A stretch of 64,000 bases of DNA from contig NZ_BMCE01000001.1 in assembly GCF_014635025.1 (NCBI RefSeq), positions 744,001-808,000 of the forward strand. Direction: 5' to 3'. A model generated the notes under the pieces. It saw only the letters and a list, made by a program, of their open reading frames with translations. It did not search any database and had not been told where the DNA came from. The stretch's first letter is position 1; each line of letters starts with the position of its first letter. Shown here piece by piece: positions 36,012 to 45,412 of this stretch. Made by a program: the position numbers and the translations under genes. This stretch comes from Fictibacillus barbaricus. Its GTDB lineage: Bacteria > Bacillota > Bacilli > Bacillales > Fictibacillaceae.

Positions 36012-36082
36012 GGTAGGTTATTGTTTCAATTAACTAGAATATATATAATATCAACCCAAAAATAATAAAAAGGGGATTCATA

Positions 36083-36334
36083 ATGGATAAAAGAGTTCAA
36101 TTCGACTTTGAAATCGATTTTACAAATGGCGGTGGAATACAAGGGCAGGAATTTCGTCTTGATATTGATGGAGATGATATTACCGATGAAGAGTTAGCTA
36201 AGTATATCGTAGAAGATATGAGGTTGTTAATGGTTGGTGAAGTTAGGATTCTTAACAAGAAAATAATTAATGAAAAACATAAACGAAGACTTCAGATGAG
36301 AAGTCTGAGTAATAACCTCAAGCACAAAATATAA
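36083..36334 (+). CDS. small conserved hypothetical protein
   Basis: An 83-residue acidic protein with a basic C-terminus: VQFDFEIDFTNGGGIQGQEF, DIDGDDITDEELAKYIVEDM and LLMVGEVRILNKKII. It looks like a conserved small protein seen in bacilli, without known function. ATG follows AAAAGGGGATTCATA. Confidence 0.65.
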   Translation: MDKRVQFDFEIDFTNGGGIQGQEFRLDIDGDDITDEELAKYIVEDMRLLMVGEVRILNKKIINEKHKRRLQMRSLSNNLKHKI

Positions 36335-36397
36335 GAAAGAATCAAAATTTATTTTTACAAGGGTTATAGATTGTGCTGCCAAATAGGTGTCTTTTTG

Positions 36398-36488
36398 TTT
36401 AACAATCGGGTGCGATAGTTAAAGATCCAGAGGGCTCTTAGCAGCTCTCTTTTTTATACCATTAACGGGCCATATGGTGGAATAAGGA
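36398..36488 (+). repeat. dispersed repeat copy 17, variant inner hairpin
   Basis: TTTAACAATCGGGTGCGA; inner AGAGGGCTC..AGCAGCTCT stem as in the copy at 21711; T-run; the reverse arm CGGGCCATATGGTGGAATAAG. Confidence 0.78.
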
Positions 36489-36521
36489 AGGGATTGTAAT
36501 GGTCATTCTTGAAATTGTAAG

Positions 36522-36554
36522 TTATTCCGTTAAAGTAGCAGGATAGTTTAATAA
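36522..36554 (+). repeat. minimal palindromic repeat
   Basis: TTATTCCGTTAAAG and GGATAGTTTAATAA arms with almost no centre; lies in front of the lipoprotein gene. Confidence 0.6.
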
Positions 36555-36594
36555 GGAATGTAATAAGTTAGTCATTCAAGTAGGAGGTGTTTTA

Positions 36595-36990
36595 ATGAAA
36601 AATCATATATTAGTATTCTCGTTTTTTCTTATATTTCTTAAGACTGGTTGTGGTTTAGAAACAAAGACGCTTCCTCAATTTTATGAGAAAGACCTTGCTG
36701 ATGTATCTAAAATAGTGATTGTTGATGGGAATACAGGATATAAAAAAACAATTACAGATAATATAATTATAGAGGATTTTCTTGGTGATATAAAAGATAT
36801 AAAGTTCATTCTAGATGAAAATCAAAAAGCAAGAGATGGTTTTATTTATTCAATTACCCTTTTCCAAGATGATGAAGAAACTTTCCAATTTGGATTAACA
36901 CAAGTAAATGACTATTACTATCATACGGAACCAGATATTTATCCAATTGTAGATGAATTTTATACAGATCTTAACAATAAAGAGGAATAA
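36595..36990 (+). CDS. putative lipoprotein
   Basis: A 131-residue protein with a lipoprotein signal (ILVFSFFLIFLKTGC, lipid-bearing Cys near residue 19), followed by a small soluble domain: VSKIVIVDGNTGYKKTITDN and LFQDDEETFQFGL. ATG follows GTAGGAGGTG. Anchored outside the membrane; function unknown. Confidence 0.72.
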   Translation: MKNHILVFSFFLIFLKTGCGLETKTLPQFYEKDLADVSKIVIVDGNTGYKKTITDNIIIEDFLGDIKDIKFILDENQKARDGFIYSITLFQDDEETFQFGLTQVNDYYYHTEPDIYPIVDEFYTDLNNKEE

Positions 36991-37002
36991 TTTTAAATTT
37001 AA

Positions 37003-37055
37003 TTATTATACTAACGGGTGCTATTTCTTCAATAAGGAATAGCTTTTTCTTATTG
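37003..37055 (+). repeat. dispersed repeat copy 18, shortened
   Basis: TTATTATACTAACGGGTGC, stem GCTATTTCTTC/AAGGAATAGC, T-run, TTATTGATGG. Confidence 0.75.
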
Positions 37056-37142
37056 ATGGAAAATTTAGTTAAATAGTTATAAGCAGCAATTAGGTCATTC
37101 ATGGTAAAATAAGGTTCTAAAATGAAAACGAGAGGAAATGCT

Positions 37143-37616
37143 ATGGCGTACATAATTCAATATGCTTTATCGATCTTTGTGTTTTTATTTTCAACATTTT
37201 CTGCATGGTATGAAGGAAGTGAATTAAGAGATAAAACATGGGAATGGAATTACTCGGCTATTTTTTCTAAATGGAAACATGGAACGATAACAAATGCTTC
37301 TGAAATCTCTGGGTTCGACCATTTTATTTACGCAGCAAAATTCAAACCACTTTATCCCATACTCATGACGATAAGTATGCTATATATCCTTGTATTAATA
37401 GCTACATGGCTTTTAAGAAATAATACAAATAAACTGGTCCTATTTTTTAGCATACTCGGTCTTTCATTAATTCTAGCCAGCTTGTTAACTTTCAAATCTC
37501 CTACAACGGGTCTAGAATTGTTTACTTGGTTGTTTGCTTTAATAGGAATGTCGAGTATCATCGTTTCAGTTATATTGAAGTTAAAATTACCAACACAAGA
37601 ACAAGAGATTTATTAG
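37143..37616 (+). CDS. DUF4306 (YjdJ-like) membrane protein
   Basis: A 157-residue protein with four predicted spans: YALSIFVFLFSTFSAWYEGS, an extracytoplasmic loop with TWEWNYSAIFSKW and FDHFIYAAKFKPLYPILM, and two later spans. The AWYEGSEL and IYAAKF...P motifs fit DUF4306. ATG at 37143 follows CGAGAGGAAATG. Function unknown. Confidence 0.75.
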   Translation: MAYIIQYALSIFVFLFSTFSAWYEGSELRDKTWEWNYSAIFSKWKHGTITNASEISGFDHFIYAAKFKPLYPILMTISMLYILVLIATWLLRNNTNKLVLFFSILGLSLILASLLTFKSPTTGLELFTWLFALIGMSSIIVSVILKLKLPTQEQEIY

Positions 37617-37634
37617 CTGCAATTTCAAGCAGGT

Positions 37635-37706
37635 TTATTCAACAAACGGGTGCATTTCTTCAAGAAGGAGAAGTGCTCTTTTTTATTTCGATAAAAGGGA
37701 GGATTA
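37635..37706 (+). repeat. dispersed repeat copy 19
   Basis: TTATTCAACAAACGGGTGC, GCATTTCTTC/GAAGGAGAAGTGC, long T-run, ATAAAAGGGAGGATT. Confidence 0.88.
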
Positions 37707-37761
37707 TAAAACTAGAAAAGCCGATACACTAAAAAAAGAACTTTAAAATGGGGTATTTCCA

Positions 37762-38044
37762 ATGACGATATTTAATTATCTTGGATGCAATTTTAAATGT
37801 CCAGCTAGTGATATTAATAGTGATGAAAAAATTTTGATTATTGAGAACTTCCCTGGAGACGAAACAATAGAAAATGTAAAAAAACATTTTTCAACTAGGT
37901 ATGTGTACGAAGTTTCTCATATGTTGGGCAGGAGATGAAGAAGAAAATAGAAATAAAGAATTAGATCAAACCTTTATTCTTAATAATTCCGACATTAATG
38001 ACATTGAAATATATGAGAGAACACTGTTAGTAAAAAAGAAATAG
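37762..38044 (+). pseudogene. small hypothetical gene split by a frameshift
   Basis: MTIFNYLGCNFKCPASDINS continues to TRYVYEVS, then runs off frame; the next frame continues ICWAGDEEENRNKELDQTFI to LLVKKK. A single indel near 37920 would give about 93 residues. No family recognised. It sits between two repeat copies. Confidence 0.55.
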
Positions 38045-38064
38045 TTATTCAACAAACGGGGGAT
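38045..38064 (+). repeat. dispersed repeat left-end fragment
   Basis: TTATTCAACAAACGGGGGAT only; the hairpin is missing. Confidence 0.65.
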
Positions 38065-38289
38065 TATGAAGAATTCTATAAACAAGGATAATAATAGAAA
38101 AATATCAAAAAAGATATATAGTTTTATGTGGGGGGATAATATTATTGAAAACTTCTATTTAATTGGAAAAAAGTTTACGTTTTTGTAAAGTAAGCCCTTA
38201 CATATCATCTGTTTTATTTTCAACCCACAAAAACGGACTTCCTATTCCCAAGTTATATTAAGATAACAATTAGGATTAGGAGGTTTATT

Positions 38290-39645
38290 TTGGATTATTT
38301 GCTGTTGATATTCTTTATCATGTCGATCACTTTCCCCGTCATTCATTCAATTAATTGTTTACCATTCTTTCAAAAGAAAAGTAACAAGCTAAGCAAGTCA
38401 TATGCCAAAAAGGGTATAAGTATTTTAGTGCCATGTTATAACGAACAAGGTATCATCGAGACTTCAGTAAGCAGTATGAAACAATTAACCTATTCAAATT
38501 CGGAAGTCATATACATAAACGATGGTTCGTCAGACAGAACTTTAATCATCTTAAATCAGCTGTTGAAGTTAAACCCTTTTAATAAGCCAGCAAAACGAGA
38601 ACTTCCATATGAAAAAGTAAAAATGGTTTACCAATCAGAAATCTATCCTCATATTTTTGTAGTAGATAAATTAAATGGGGGCAAAGCTGATGCTTTAAAT
38701 GCGGGGATAGAGTATGCGGACAAGCCCTTAGTTATTACACTTGATGCAGATACCATTCTAAATGATAATGCGCTAACGGCTGTCAATAAAGCTTTTCAGG
38801 ATGAAAACGTGGTTGCAGCTGGTGGTATGGTACATGTCTTGCAGACAAAAGCGGCAAAACCTTTATACGGGTTGTCATTAAGTAAAGCAAATCTTTTGGT
38901 GCAGGCACAGACCTTGGATTTTTTAAAAGCGTTCTATGTCAACAAAGTATCACTAGCTCGTTTTCATGCATTAGCGGTAATATCTGGTGCTTTCGGTATT
39001 TTTACCAAAAAGTCTTTACTAGATGTTGGCGGGTATCGTTCTACTATTGGAGAAGACATTGATATCACACTTAAAATGCACAAGTATATTTCTAAAAAGA
39101 AAAAAAGAAAAGTGATGCTTATTCCAGACGCTGTTTGTTATACGGAATTGCCAGAGACCATTAAAGATTTATTTAAACAGCGTGTCAGATGGCAAAAAGC
39201 ATTTGTAGATTGTTTATTATATTTTGCGCCGTTCTTGTTGAAATCACTGTTTAAAAAGCCTGTCTCCTTCTTTTATTTATTTGAAGGCTTCCTTTCAGGA
39301 ACTTTAGCCGTATATTTTATGACTGCCGTATTACTATTCGATATTGTTACTGGTGAATTCTTCTCTATTTCTTTTCTAATCATTTATACCTTGTGCGTTT
39401 TCATTCTTGGATATACGTATGATGTGCTCGCTGTTGAAATGTCAGATCATTACGGCTACTCCTTCCAAGATGAGGACAGTTATAAATTATTGCATGCAAT
39501 CTTTTTCGATATATTTATCTATCGTTTTATTACCATTACCGCAGTGATATACGGTACAATCGCTTATTTCTTTAACAACAAAAACTGGAATAAAGTAGCT
39601 AGAACAGGACGAAATTATCAAACTGAACCGGAATCTGCCGCATAA
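38290..39645 (+). CDS. family 2 glycosyltransferase, processive type
   Basis: A 451-residue membrane enzyme: an N-terminal span, GT-A domain with ISILVPCYNEQ, INDGSSDRT, LNGGKADALNAG, the DxD motif TLDADT, GAFGIFTKKSLLDVGGY, acceptor Asp in GEDIDITLKMH, and QRVRWQKAF (QxxRW), then three or four C-terminal spans. This is the layout of poly-sugar synthases such as IcaA or hyaluronan synthase. TTG start after AGGAGG. No partner polysaccharide genes adjoin. Confidence 0.88.
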   Translation: MDYLLLIFFIMSITFPVIHSINCLPFFQKKSNKLSKSYAKKGISILVPCYNEQGIIETSVSSMKQLTYSNSEVIYINDGSSDRTLIILNQLLKLNPFNKPAKRELPYEKVKMVYQSEIYPHIFVVDKLNGGKADALNAGIEYADKPLVITLDADTILNDNALTAVNKAFQDENVVAAGGMVHVLQTKAAKPLYGLSLSKANLLVQAQTLDFLKAFYVNKVSLARFHALAVISGAFGIFTKKSLLDVGGYRSTIGEDIDITLKMHKYISKKKKRKVMLIPDAVCYTELPETIKDLFKQRVRWQKAFVDCLLYFAPFLLKSLFKKPVSFFYLFEGFLSGTLAVYFMTAVLLFDIVTGEFFSISFLIIYTLCVFILGYTYDVLAVEMSDHYGYSFQDEDSYKLLHAIFFDIFIYRFITITAVIYGTIAYFFNNKNWNKVARTGRNYQTEPESAA

Positions 39646-39660
39646 GTATGGTACTGGAAT

Positions 39661-39689
39661 AAAAAGCCCCGCAAAAAATGCGGGGCTTT
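39661..39689 (+). terminator. terminator of the glycosyltransferase gene
   Basis: AAAGCCCCGC and GCGGGGCTTT around AAAAAAT. A second hairpin, AAAAGCAAGC/GCTTGCTTTT, stands at 39800-39823; the rest of 39646-40002 shows nothing else. Confidence 0.88.
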
Positions 39690-39799
39690 AAACTATTGGT
39701 TGGGTACTCTTATGCTTGTGTTTACCATAAATACGACTGGTATTCTGTTAAGGCAGTTATATATGAGTAAATGAAATAAAAGTATTTAATACATAGAAA

Positions 39800-39823
39800 A
39801 AAGCAAGCGGCCAGCTTGCTTTT
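39800..39823. terminator. second terminator-like hairpin
   Basis: AAAAGCAAGC-GGCCA-GCTTGCTTTT, symmetrical and usable in both directions. Confidence 0.7.
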
Positions 39824-40002
39824 AACTGTAGGACAATAGGGAGTATCGTTGTATTAAACCATTCGAATGAATTTAAATAAACCTGTGCATAATAAATTTT
39901 TTTCTAAAAAAATTTAGATAAACCAAACTGTTCAGTTTTTGTAAAAGTGTATAAAAAATAACAGTCTACTCAGGAATTAAAGGCAAACATTACTGTAGTA
40001 TG

Positions 40003-40060
40003 TTATTCCACAATCGGGTGCATCTCCTTAAGAAAGAGATATGCATCTTTTTATTAAAAA
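40003..40060 (+). repeat. dispersed repeat copy 20
   Basis: TTATTCCACAATCGGGTGC, stem GCATCTC/GAGATATGC, TCTTTTTATTAA. It lies at the 3' end of the minus-strand DUF1772 gene. Confidence 0.82.
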
Positions 40061-40087
40061 ATAGAACAGGAAGTTTGGAACATAAAA

Positions 40088-40540
40088 TTATATGGTAACT
40101 GAGAAACAAAGTAACACAAATCCGATTAGAAGCAACCATGACCGGATAGCCTGAAAGAACATCCATCGATTTCTTATCTCCTTCCAATCAGTTGGTGGAT
40201 TGTCTGATTCCCATTGTTTGATTTTCTTGTTAAAAGGAACATTAAATATAATAGTAATTATCGTTGCTAATACGTACATTCCAGCACAAGAAACACGAAT
40301 TATTAATTCGATACTTTCAAGATCTTGACTAAATACAACATATAACACAGTAAGTATTACGCAAAAAGGCATTAGTACGGGCATAATAATTCCATAGGTT
40401 CTTAGTGAACCTTGTTCAAAGCGTATATGAAGTTTTTGAGGTAAACGACGAATAACTGGATGTACCAAGGCGTATGAAGCAAACTCAGCACAAGCAGTGA
40501 ATCCAGCTATTACCAACGTTAAAAAACTTAAGATATCCAA
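40088..40540 (-). CDS. DUF1772 membrane protein
   Basis: A 150-residue protein with four spans: ILSFLTLVIAGFTACAEFAS, LRTYGIIMPVLMPFCVILTV, FNVPFNKKIKQW and RWMFFQAIRSWLLLIGFVLL. NVPFN..I..W and W...R..R are typical of DUF1772/anthrone-oxygenase-like proteins. Function unknown here. Confidence 0.8.
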   Translation of the reverse strand: MDILSFLTLVIAGFTACAEFASYALVHPVIRRLPQKLHIRFEQGSLRTYGIIMPVLMPFCVILTVLYVVFSQDLESIELIIRVSCAGMYVLATIITIIFNVPFNKKIKQWESDNPPTDWKEIRNRWMFFQAIRSWLLLIGFVLLCFSVTI

Positions 40541-40631
40541 GTTGTATCATCTCCTAAATTTAAATGATGCATCACATTTTTTCTGTGTTTTATTAGTGGC
40601 AGTCATAAGGATTAAAACAATATTCTTAATA

Positions 40632-40705
40632 CTTCAACAAACTGGTCCATTTCTGTAGTAAGAAATGTACCTTTCTTTTTGAAGGGGGCCAGATTTTGGA
40701 ATAAG
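40632..40705 (+). repeat. dispersed repeat copy 21, between divergent genes
   Basis: CTTCAACAAACTGGTCCA, stem ATTTCT/AGAAAT, T-run, reverse arm GGGGGCCAGATTTTGGAATAAG. Confidence 0.82.
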
Positions 40706-40824
40706 ATGGAGCAGTCCTTCCTCTTCTAGCGAAATGGAAAAATGCATTGAAACCTTTTCCCAGTGGGATTTATAATATAAAAGAGCAATTTTACATATTT
40801 TGAAATTTGAGGTAAAAGACATCC

Positions 40825-41987
40825 ATGACTAACTTGAAAAGAAACGCCCGGTGCAACTGTGGTTCGGGTAAAAAGTACAAAAACTGCTTATAAACAAAGG
40901 AATTTTAACAGCCAAATCGATCCTGATTGACGAAAGTAATATCAGAGATGTAGTCGCAAATGCATTGGTTTCCAGGTTCAGAAATGTAAAACCCGACAGT
41001 GAACTTTTAAAAACTTTGAATTTCACCCAAAACACCGATAAAAAGGCTGCTGTTTTATCCTGCCTAGATTTGATTCTTTCGGAGTTAGGTAAGGACACAA
41101 AGAATGATCGTGTCCTTCAATATGCTTGCACCGAAATCTTAAAGATATGGTTAAGCAAGCAGTATCAAAACTTATCAACTAATGAGATCGTCATTGCGGA
41201 AATCATTGCAGAGAGTACCCTTACCGACTATATAAACCAGGAAGTCGATTACGCAGCCATCCGGGTTAATGGTGAATTTGCGTATCAAGCAATCCTGCAG
41301 GGGCTGAGTGATGAGACGAAATATGCCGGAGCAACTCTAAGTGTCGATACGAATGATGTACTCGTCAATTGGAAACTAACATCTGGTAATCCTGAGAACT
41401 CTTCGAGCGGATTTTTTATACAATGGAATGTGCTTGATAAGATATACAATGAAAATAAGAATCTATCAAAAAGCTACCCGAACTTCGATAAACACTCTCT
41501 TAAACTATTGTCCACTGTCAGGCTGCAGGAAAATGAGATCAGTATTAACAAATCAAGAGACCTTTTTGCTTATAACGGCTGGGTGGTTGCCTATTTAAGC
41601 GTATTCGAACGGGAATTAAGAAACGTTATCAGACTCATAGACAGTAATCCTAAAAAAGAAAAATTAATGCTGCGGAAATTATGCGAGGAAATCATCAAAA
41701 TGAGGTCGGCCAATTTTCATTTCATGGACATGGCTGAAATCGAAGGCCTTATCAGTATAAGAAATAAAGCCGCACACGGAGAAGAACTATCAAAAGAAGA
41801 CTATGAATACTGCAAGAAAACCTTAAACTCAAACTACTTTGAAAATCTTTCCGAACTAAAAGGCGATCTAAAAGACGATACCACCCTGAATCACCTGAAA
41901 CTCATGAAATTCCTATCCAACAAAGAAGGAAAGGACTTCATCAAAGAATTCCAATCCTCCCCAGACTACAAGGACCCATGGGCATAG
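40825..41987 (+). pseudogene. SEC-C / HEPN-like protein with a frameshift
   Basis: The ATG at 40825 opens a SEC-C zinc motif (RNARCNCGSGKKYKNC) and stops after 22 codons; the next frame, open from 40872, continues INKGILTAKSILIDESNIRD for about 370 codons. One extra base near 40887 would fuse them into about 388 residues. The C-terminal helical part contains LISIRNKAAHGEE, which fits the R-N-x3-H pattern of HEPN RNases. SEC-C motifs often sit at protein ends, and HEPN proteins are frequent in defence; the function here is inference. Confidence 0.6.
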
Positions 41988-42117
41988 GAAGCGGGGACGG
42001 TGTGCACTTTATATATCAAGACAGGTTCATAGAAAGGTTGTTTAAAAAGTGAAGAATGCAATAGGATAATAAACAAGAATATTTATGATTAGAATTCTGG
42101 GACTTGGGGGAAAACAG

Positions 42118-42807
42118 ATGAAAATCATAGAACTACCTATTGAATATGAATTTAATGACCAAAAAAATCACATTTTTCCTAGCTTAATTATATCGAATAA
42201 TGAACTAACATTAGTCGATACAGGGTATCCAAACTTTTTATCTTTAATTGAAAATAAAATTAATAAAAATGGATATGAAATAAGGGATCTAAAGAATATA
42301 ATTATTACTCATTATGATATTGATCATATTGGTTCATTAAATGATCTCAAAGTAAAGTATCCTTGGATTAATATTATTGCAAGTGAAATTGAATCAAAAT
42401 ACATTAGTGGTTTAATGAAGTCAGAGAGATTGGTTCAAGCTGAGGAATTGCTTGGAAATATGAATTCTGAAGAAATCGAATTTGGTAAATGGTTTATACA
42501 ACAATTAAATAAATTAAAGCATGTTTCAATAGATGAAAAAGTACAAGATGGTGATTGGATTTTAGATAACAAATGTAGGATAGTAGCAACACCAGGGCAT
42601 ACTTCAGGGCATATTTCATTATATTTTCCAAGCATAAAAAGTGTAATTACTGGGGATGCAGCTGTTAATGAGAATCATGAATTGGTCATTGCGAATCCAC
42701 AATTTTGTTTGAATACTGAAAAAGCAGAACGTTCTTTAAAGAAGATTAAAAACCTTAAAGCCAAAACTTACTATTGCTATCATGGTGGGAAGTTGAAGTT
42801 TATTTAA
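42118..42807 (+). CDS. MBL-fold metallo-hydrolase
   Basis: A 229-residue hydrolase with the metal motif IITHYDIDHIGS (near residue 73), TPGHTSGHISLYF and TGDAAV supplying further ligands. It resembles glyoxalase II-like and YflN-type enzymes. ATG at 42118 follows TTGGGGG. Substrate unknown. Confidence 0.87.
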   Translation: MKIIELPIEYEFNDQKNHIFPSLIISNNELTLVDTGYPNFLSLIENKINKNGYEIRDLKNIIITHYDIDHIGSLNDLKVKYPWINIIASEIESKYISGLMKSERLVQAEELLGNMNSEEIEFGKWFIQQLNKLKHVSIDEKVQDGDWILDNKCRIVATPGHTSGHISLYFPSIKSVITGDAAVNENHELVIANPQFCLNTEKAERSLKKIKNLKAKTYYCYHGGKLKFI

Positions 42808-42930
42808 TTCTTTGGGACTAAACGTAGATGTAGATTTTTCGGAAGAAACTTTAATTAATTGAAGAAATTGATTTATATCATTTTGACACTGAATCCATAA
42901 GCTAAGCCTCGTCAAAATTTAACTTACTTG

Positions 42931-42953
42931 GTCAACAAACGGGTGCGATTGTA
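42931..42953 (+). repeat. dispersed repeat left-end fragment
   Basis: GTCAACAAACGGGTGCGATT; hairpin absent. Confidence 0.6.
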
Positions 42954-42960
42954 CTAACAC

Positions 42961-42995
42961 TAAAAACCTTCTTTCCTAAATCAGGATAGAAGGTA
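42961..42995 (-). terminator. terminator for the minus-strand hypothetical gene
   Basis: ACCTTCT (42966-42972) with AGAAGGT (42988-42994); five A on the left give a U-run on the minus strand. Confidence 0.7.
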
Positions 42996-43071
42996 ATTTT
43001 AATGCTCTATGTTTGAAATGAAAAAGGTGTCTAGTACTTCTTGATTTTATCATTATAATTCCTGTCCTTAT

Positions 43072-43623
43072 TTATTTTGATTCTTTGCTAACTTTAAATA
43101 ATGCCTTAAATGCATTTTCGTTCATTTTCGATTTTTCTCCTGAAGAATCCTCAACGATATATTCAAAACCATCGTAATAATAAGTATAAGTAAACCCAGA
43201 AATTAATGTAGATTCACATTCGTTCTGAATACTTTCGATTAATGAATAGTGTCCTTCTTCCTTTGTTTTAAATTCATCGTTTAATTCTTCTTCTGAAAAA
43301 TAATATTTTGACTGATCAAATACGAGTTCAGCTTCACCTTTTGTTATTTCAGACCCATCATTTTTCCATATGTATATTTCTTTCTCTAAACACTCTTGAG
43401 GATCATTGTATAAAGAGTTTAAACTTGTGCTTCCACCTCTTCCAACATTCCAATCAGCGTAGGTTATACAGTTCATTTGACATTCTTCATAATCCACTAA
43501 TTTTTCTTCTATATTTTTTTCCTTCCAGAATGAGAGCTTCTTCTCTTTTTTCATCCTATTTGTCCCCCATCGTTCTATTAACTTATTTAGTTTATCGCTA
43601 GAAAATGGAATAGACAGGTCCAT
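43072..43623 (-). CDS. hypothetical acidic protein
   Basis: A 183-residue, Glu-rich soluble protein without a recognised domain: FWKEKNIEEKLVDYEECQMN, YFSEEELNDEF and SGFTYTYYYDGFEYIVEDSS. The ATG at 43623 is the first in-frame ATG; it has only a weak site (CTGGAA), and a TTG at 43674 is a less likely alternative. Divergent from a small ORF. Confidence 0.55.
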   Translation of the reverse strand: MDLSIPFSSDKLNKLIERWGTNRMKKEKKLSFWKEKNIEEKLVDYEECQMNCITYADWNVGRGGSTSLNSLYNDPQECLEKEIYIWKNDGSEITKGEAELVFDQSKYYFSEEELNDEFKTKEEGHYSLIESIQNECESTLISGFTYTYYYDGFEYIVEDSSGEKSKMNENAFKALFKVSKESK

Positions 43624-43696
43624 ATTATTCCAGTTTAAGAGCTTGATAGTTTGGCAACAATTTAGATAACACAATCATTTTAGGGGAGGAACTAGA

Positions 43697-43825
43697 ATGT
43701 TAAACAGTACAGTAAAATTAAGTGAATTTGTTAAGGATGAGCGTTTCGATCTTAAAGAGTATTTATCCCAGTTAATTTCTACTTCCCAAAAGATACATTT
43801 CTTTTATAAAGATAAACGGCTTTAA
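43697..43825 (+). CDS. 42-residue hypothetical protein
   Basis: ATG follows AGGGGAGGAACTAGA. The peptide (LNSTVKLSEFVKDERFDLKE, then SQKIHFFYKDKRL) is not recognised. It may be the start of a truncated gene, as a repeat copy begins 12 bp after its stop. Confidence 0.5.
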   Translation: MLNSTVKLSEFVKDERFDLKEYLSQLISTSQKIHFFYKDKRL

Positions 43826-43836
43826 GTGATTATAAG

Positions 43837-43910
43837 TTCCTTAACAAACTGGCGCATTTCTTTAATAAGAGATGTGCCTTTCTTTATAAATAGCTAATAA
43901 TTGGAATAAG
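43837..43910 (+). repeat. dispersed repeat copy 22
   Basis: TTCCTTAACAAACTGGCGCA, stem GCATTTCTTTAAT/AAGAGATGTGC, T-run. Confidence 0.78.
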
Positions 43911-43968
43911 AAGGGAATTCATTCCTGTTTATAGAAATAAAAGAAATAGGTGAAAAGGAGAAATATTT

Positions 43969-44455
43969 ATGTCAAACACAATAATTAAGAGTAAAGTGAT
44001 CGAACGAAACGGATTTAGTTTCTTAGGAAGTTCAATACGAACAAGTAATGAAGCTGAGATGAAAGGAGAAGGGGAAATCCCACAACTTTGGGAAAGGTTT
44101 TATAAGAATAAAGTATTGGACTCTATACCTAATAAAGAGAATTCAATTATTATAGCTCTATATACCGATTACGAATCTGATGAAACTGGCACCTATACAT
44201 ATGCTATTGGTACAGAAATAATAGATAACGAAAGATTCTAAAGGTCTAGAGTCTTTTGAAATCGCTGATGATACTTATATTGTTTTTACTACTAGAAAGG
44301 GACCTATTCCAGAAGTAGTTATTGAGGCATGGCAGGAGATATGGGATTGGTCAGAAGATCGAGAAAGAGCCTATAAAACAGATTTTGAAGTATATGGTGA
44401 AAATGCTAAAGATCCTCAAAATAGTCAAGTTGATATTTATATCTCAGTTAAGTAA
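43969..44455 (+). pseudogene. GyrI-like effector-binding protein with a frameshift
   Basis: The first 90 codons (SKVIERNGFSFLGSSIRTSN, IPQLWERFYKNKVLDSIPNK) match the GyrI/AraC-effector fold, then stop at 44241. The next frame continues KGLESFEIADDTYIVFTTRK and IEAWQEIWDWSEDRERAYKT to VDIYISVK, the rest of the domain. Removing one A near 44230 restores about 161 residues. Such stand-alone domains bind small hydrophobic ligands. Confidence 0.75.
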
Positions 44456-44530
44456 TACCAGAAAATATTATAACGTTGTTAAAGAAAAAGTGGGACTTTT
44501 TAATTGAAGTAAAGGGTAGCAAACCTGTAC

Positions 44531-44580
44531 GAAGTTCACAATCGTGTGCATTTCTTCAAGAGCTCTTTTTGTTGAAGTAA
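44531..44580 (+). repeat. dispersed repeat copy 23, shortened
   Basis: GTTCACAATCGTGTGCATTT, CTTCAAGAGC, T-run, GTTGAAGTAA; the right half of the stem is truncated. Confidence 0.7.
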
Positions 44581-44639
44581 AGGTAAAGTCGGAAAGGTTG
44601 AAAAATATTTTAATAATAATCAATAAGAATATCAATATT

Positions 44640-45209
44640 TTGAAAGGGAGTGTTGGTATTATATCAACAAATGTTAATTCTTATAAAACAAAAAGTGGAA
44701 AAACAGTAACAGTTAGGGAAGCCAGCGTACAGGATGCGGAAAGGATGTTAATTGCTGCATCAAAAGCATTAGTAGAAGCCCCATACATGCTAAGTACAGT
44801 CGAGGATATAGAAAAGGTAACTCTTGAAGATATGAAAGGGTTATTAGAATTTTACTCCCAAAACCCTAATTATGTAAAATTCGTTGCTGAAGTTGAAAAT
44901 AAACTTGTTGGTGCAATCGATTTTAGGAATGGAGATAAAGAAAAAATAGCACATCAAGGCTCTTTTGCGATGACAGTGTTACCTGAATATCGAAACAATG
45001 GTATTGGAAAGGCATTGGTAGAATCACTAATCACCTGGGCTAGAAACAACGATCAAATTGAAAAGATTTGTCTTGAGGTAATGGAAGAAAATTATGGTGC
45101 AATTAATTTATATAAATCTATGAACTTTGTGGAAGAAGGAAGGAAAATGAAAGCTGTTAAAATAGAAAATGGATATCAAGATTTAATATTAATGGCTTTA
45201 TTTGTTTAA
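44640..45209 (+). CDS. GNAT family N-acetyltransferase
   Basis: A protein of up to 189 residues: KTVTVREASVQDAERMLIAA, FVAEVENKLVGAIDFRNG, acetyl-CoA loop LPEYRNNGIGKALVESL and NYGAINLYKSMNFVEEGR, which fit RimI/YhhY-like enzymes. The start is uncertain: TTG 44640 lacks a good site, while AAAGGGAG precedes a non-standard ATT near 44658. Anything upstream of 44585 is repeat sequence, not coding. Confidence 0.8.
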   Translation: MKGSVGIISTNVNSYKTKSGKTVTVREASVQDAERMLIAASKALVEAPYMLSTVEDIEKVTLEDMKGLLEFYSQNPNYVKFVAEVENKLVGAIDFRNGDKEKIAHQGSFAMTVLPEYRNNGIGKALVESLITWARNNDQIEKICLEVMEENYGAINLYKSMNFVEEGRKMKAVKIENGYQDLILMALFV

Positions 45210-45240
45210 AGTTTTTTAATTTTTAAGTTCTTATAATGAG

Positions 45241-45350
45241 CTGTTAACAAACGGGTGCTTTACTTCAATAACGATCTTCAACAAAAGGGCGGATTTCCCG
45301 AGTAAGGAAATAGCCTTTCTGTATGAAAAGGACCATTTAATTGAGTAAGG
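45241..45350 (+). repeat. dispersed repeat cluster, copy 24
   Basis: A left fragment TTAACAAACGGGTGC (45244) precedes a full unit: CTTCAACAAAAGGGCGG, inner stem ATTTCC/GGAAAT, T-run, and AAGGACCATTTAATTGAGTA as reverse arm. Confidence 0.75.
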
Positions 45351-45412
45351 CTTATTGAGCTAACAAGCAGGTTAGTTGAACAAATTATAAATTAAATAGT
45401 TTTAAGTTTTAT

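Noticed and set aside
44544-44639. N-terminal extension of the GNAT gene
   Set aside because: It translates the repeat element itself and an A/T-rich stretch; homologous proteins start later.
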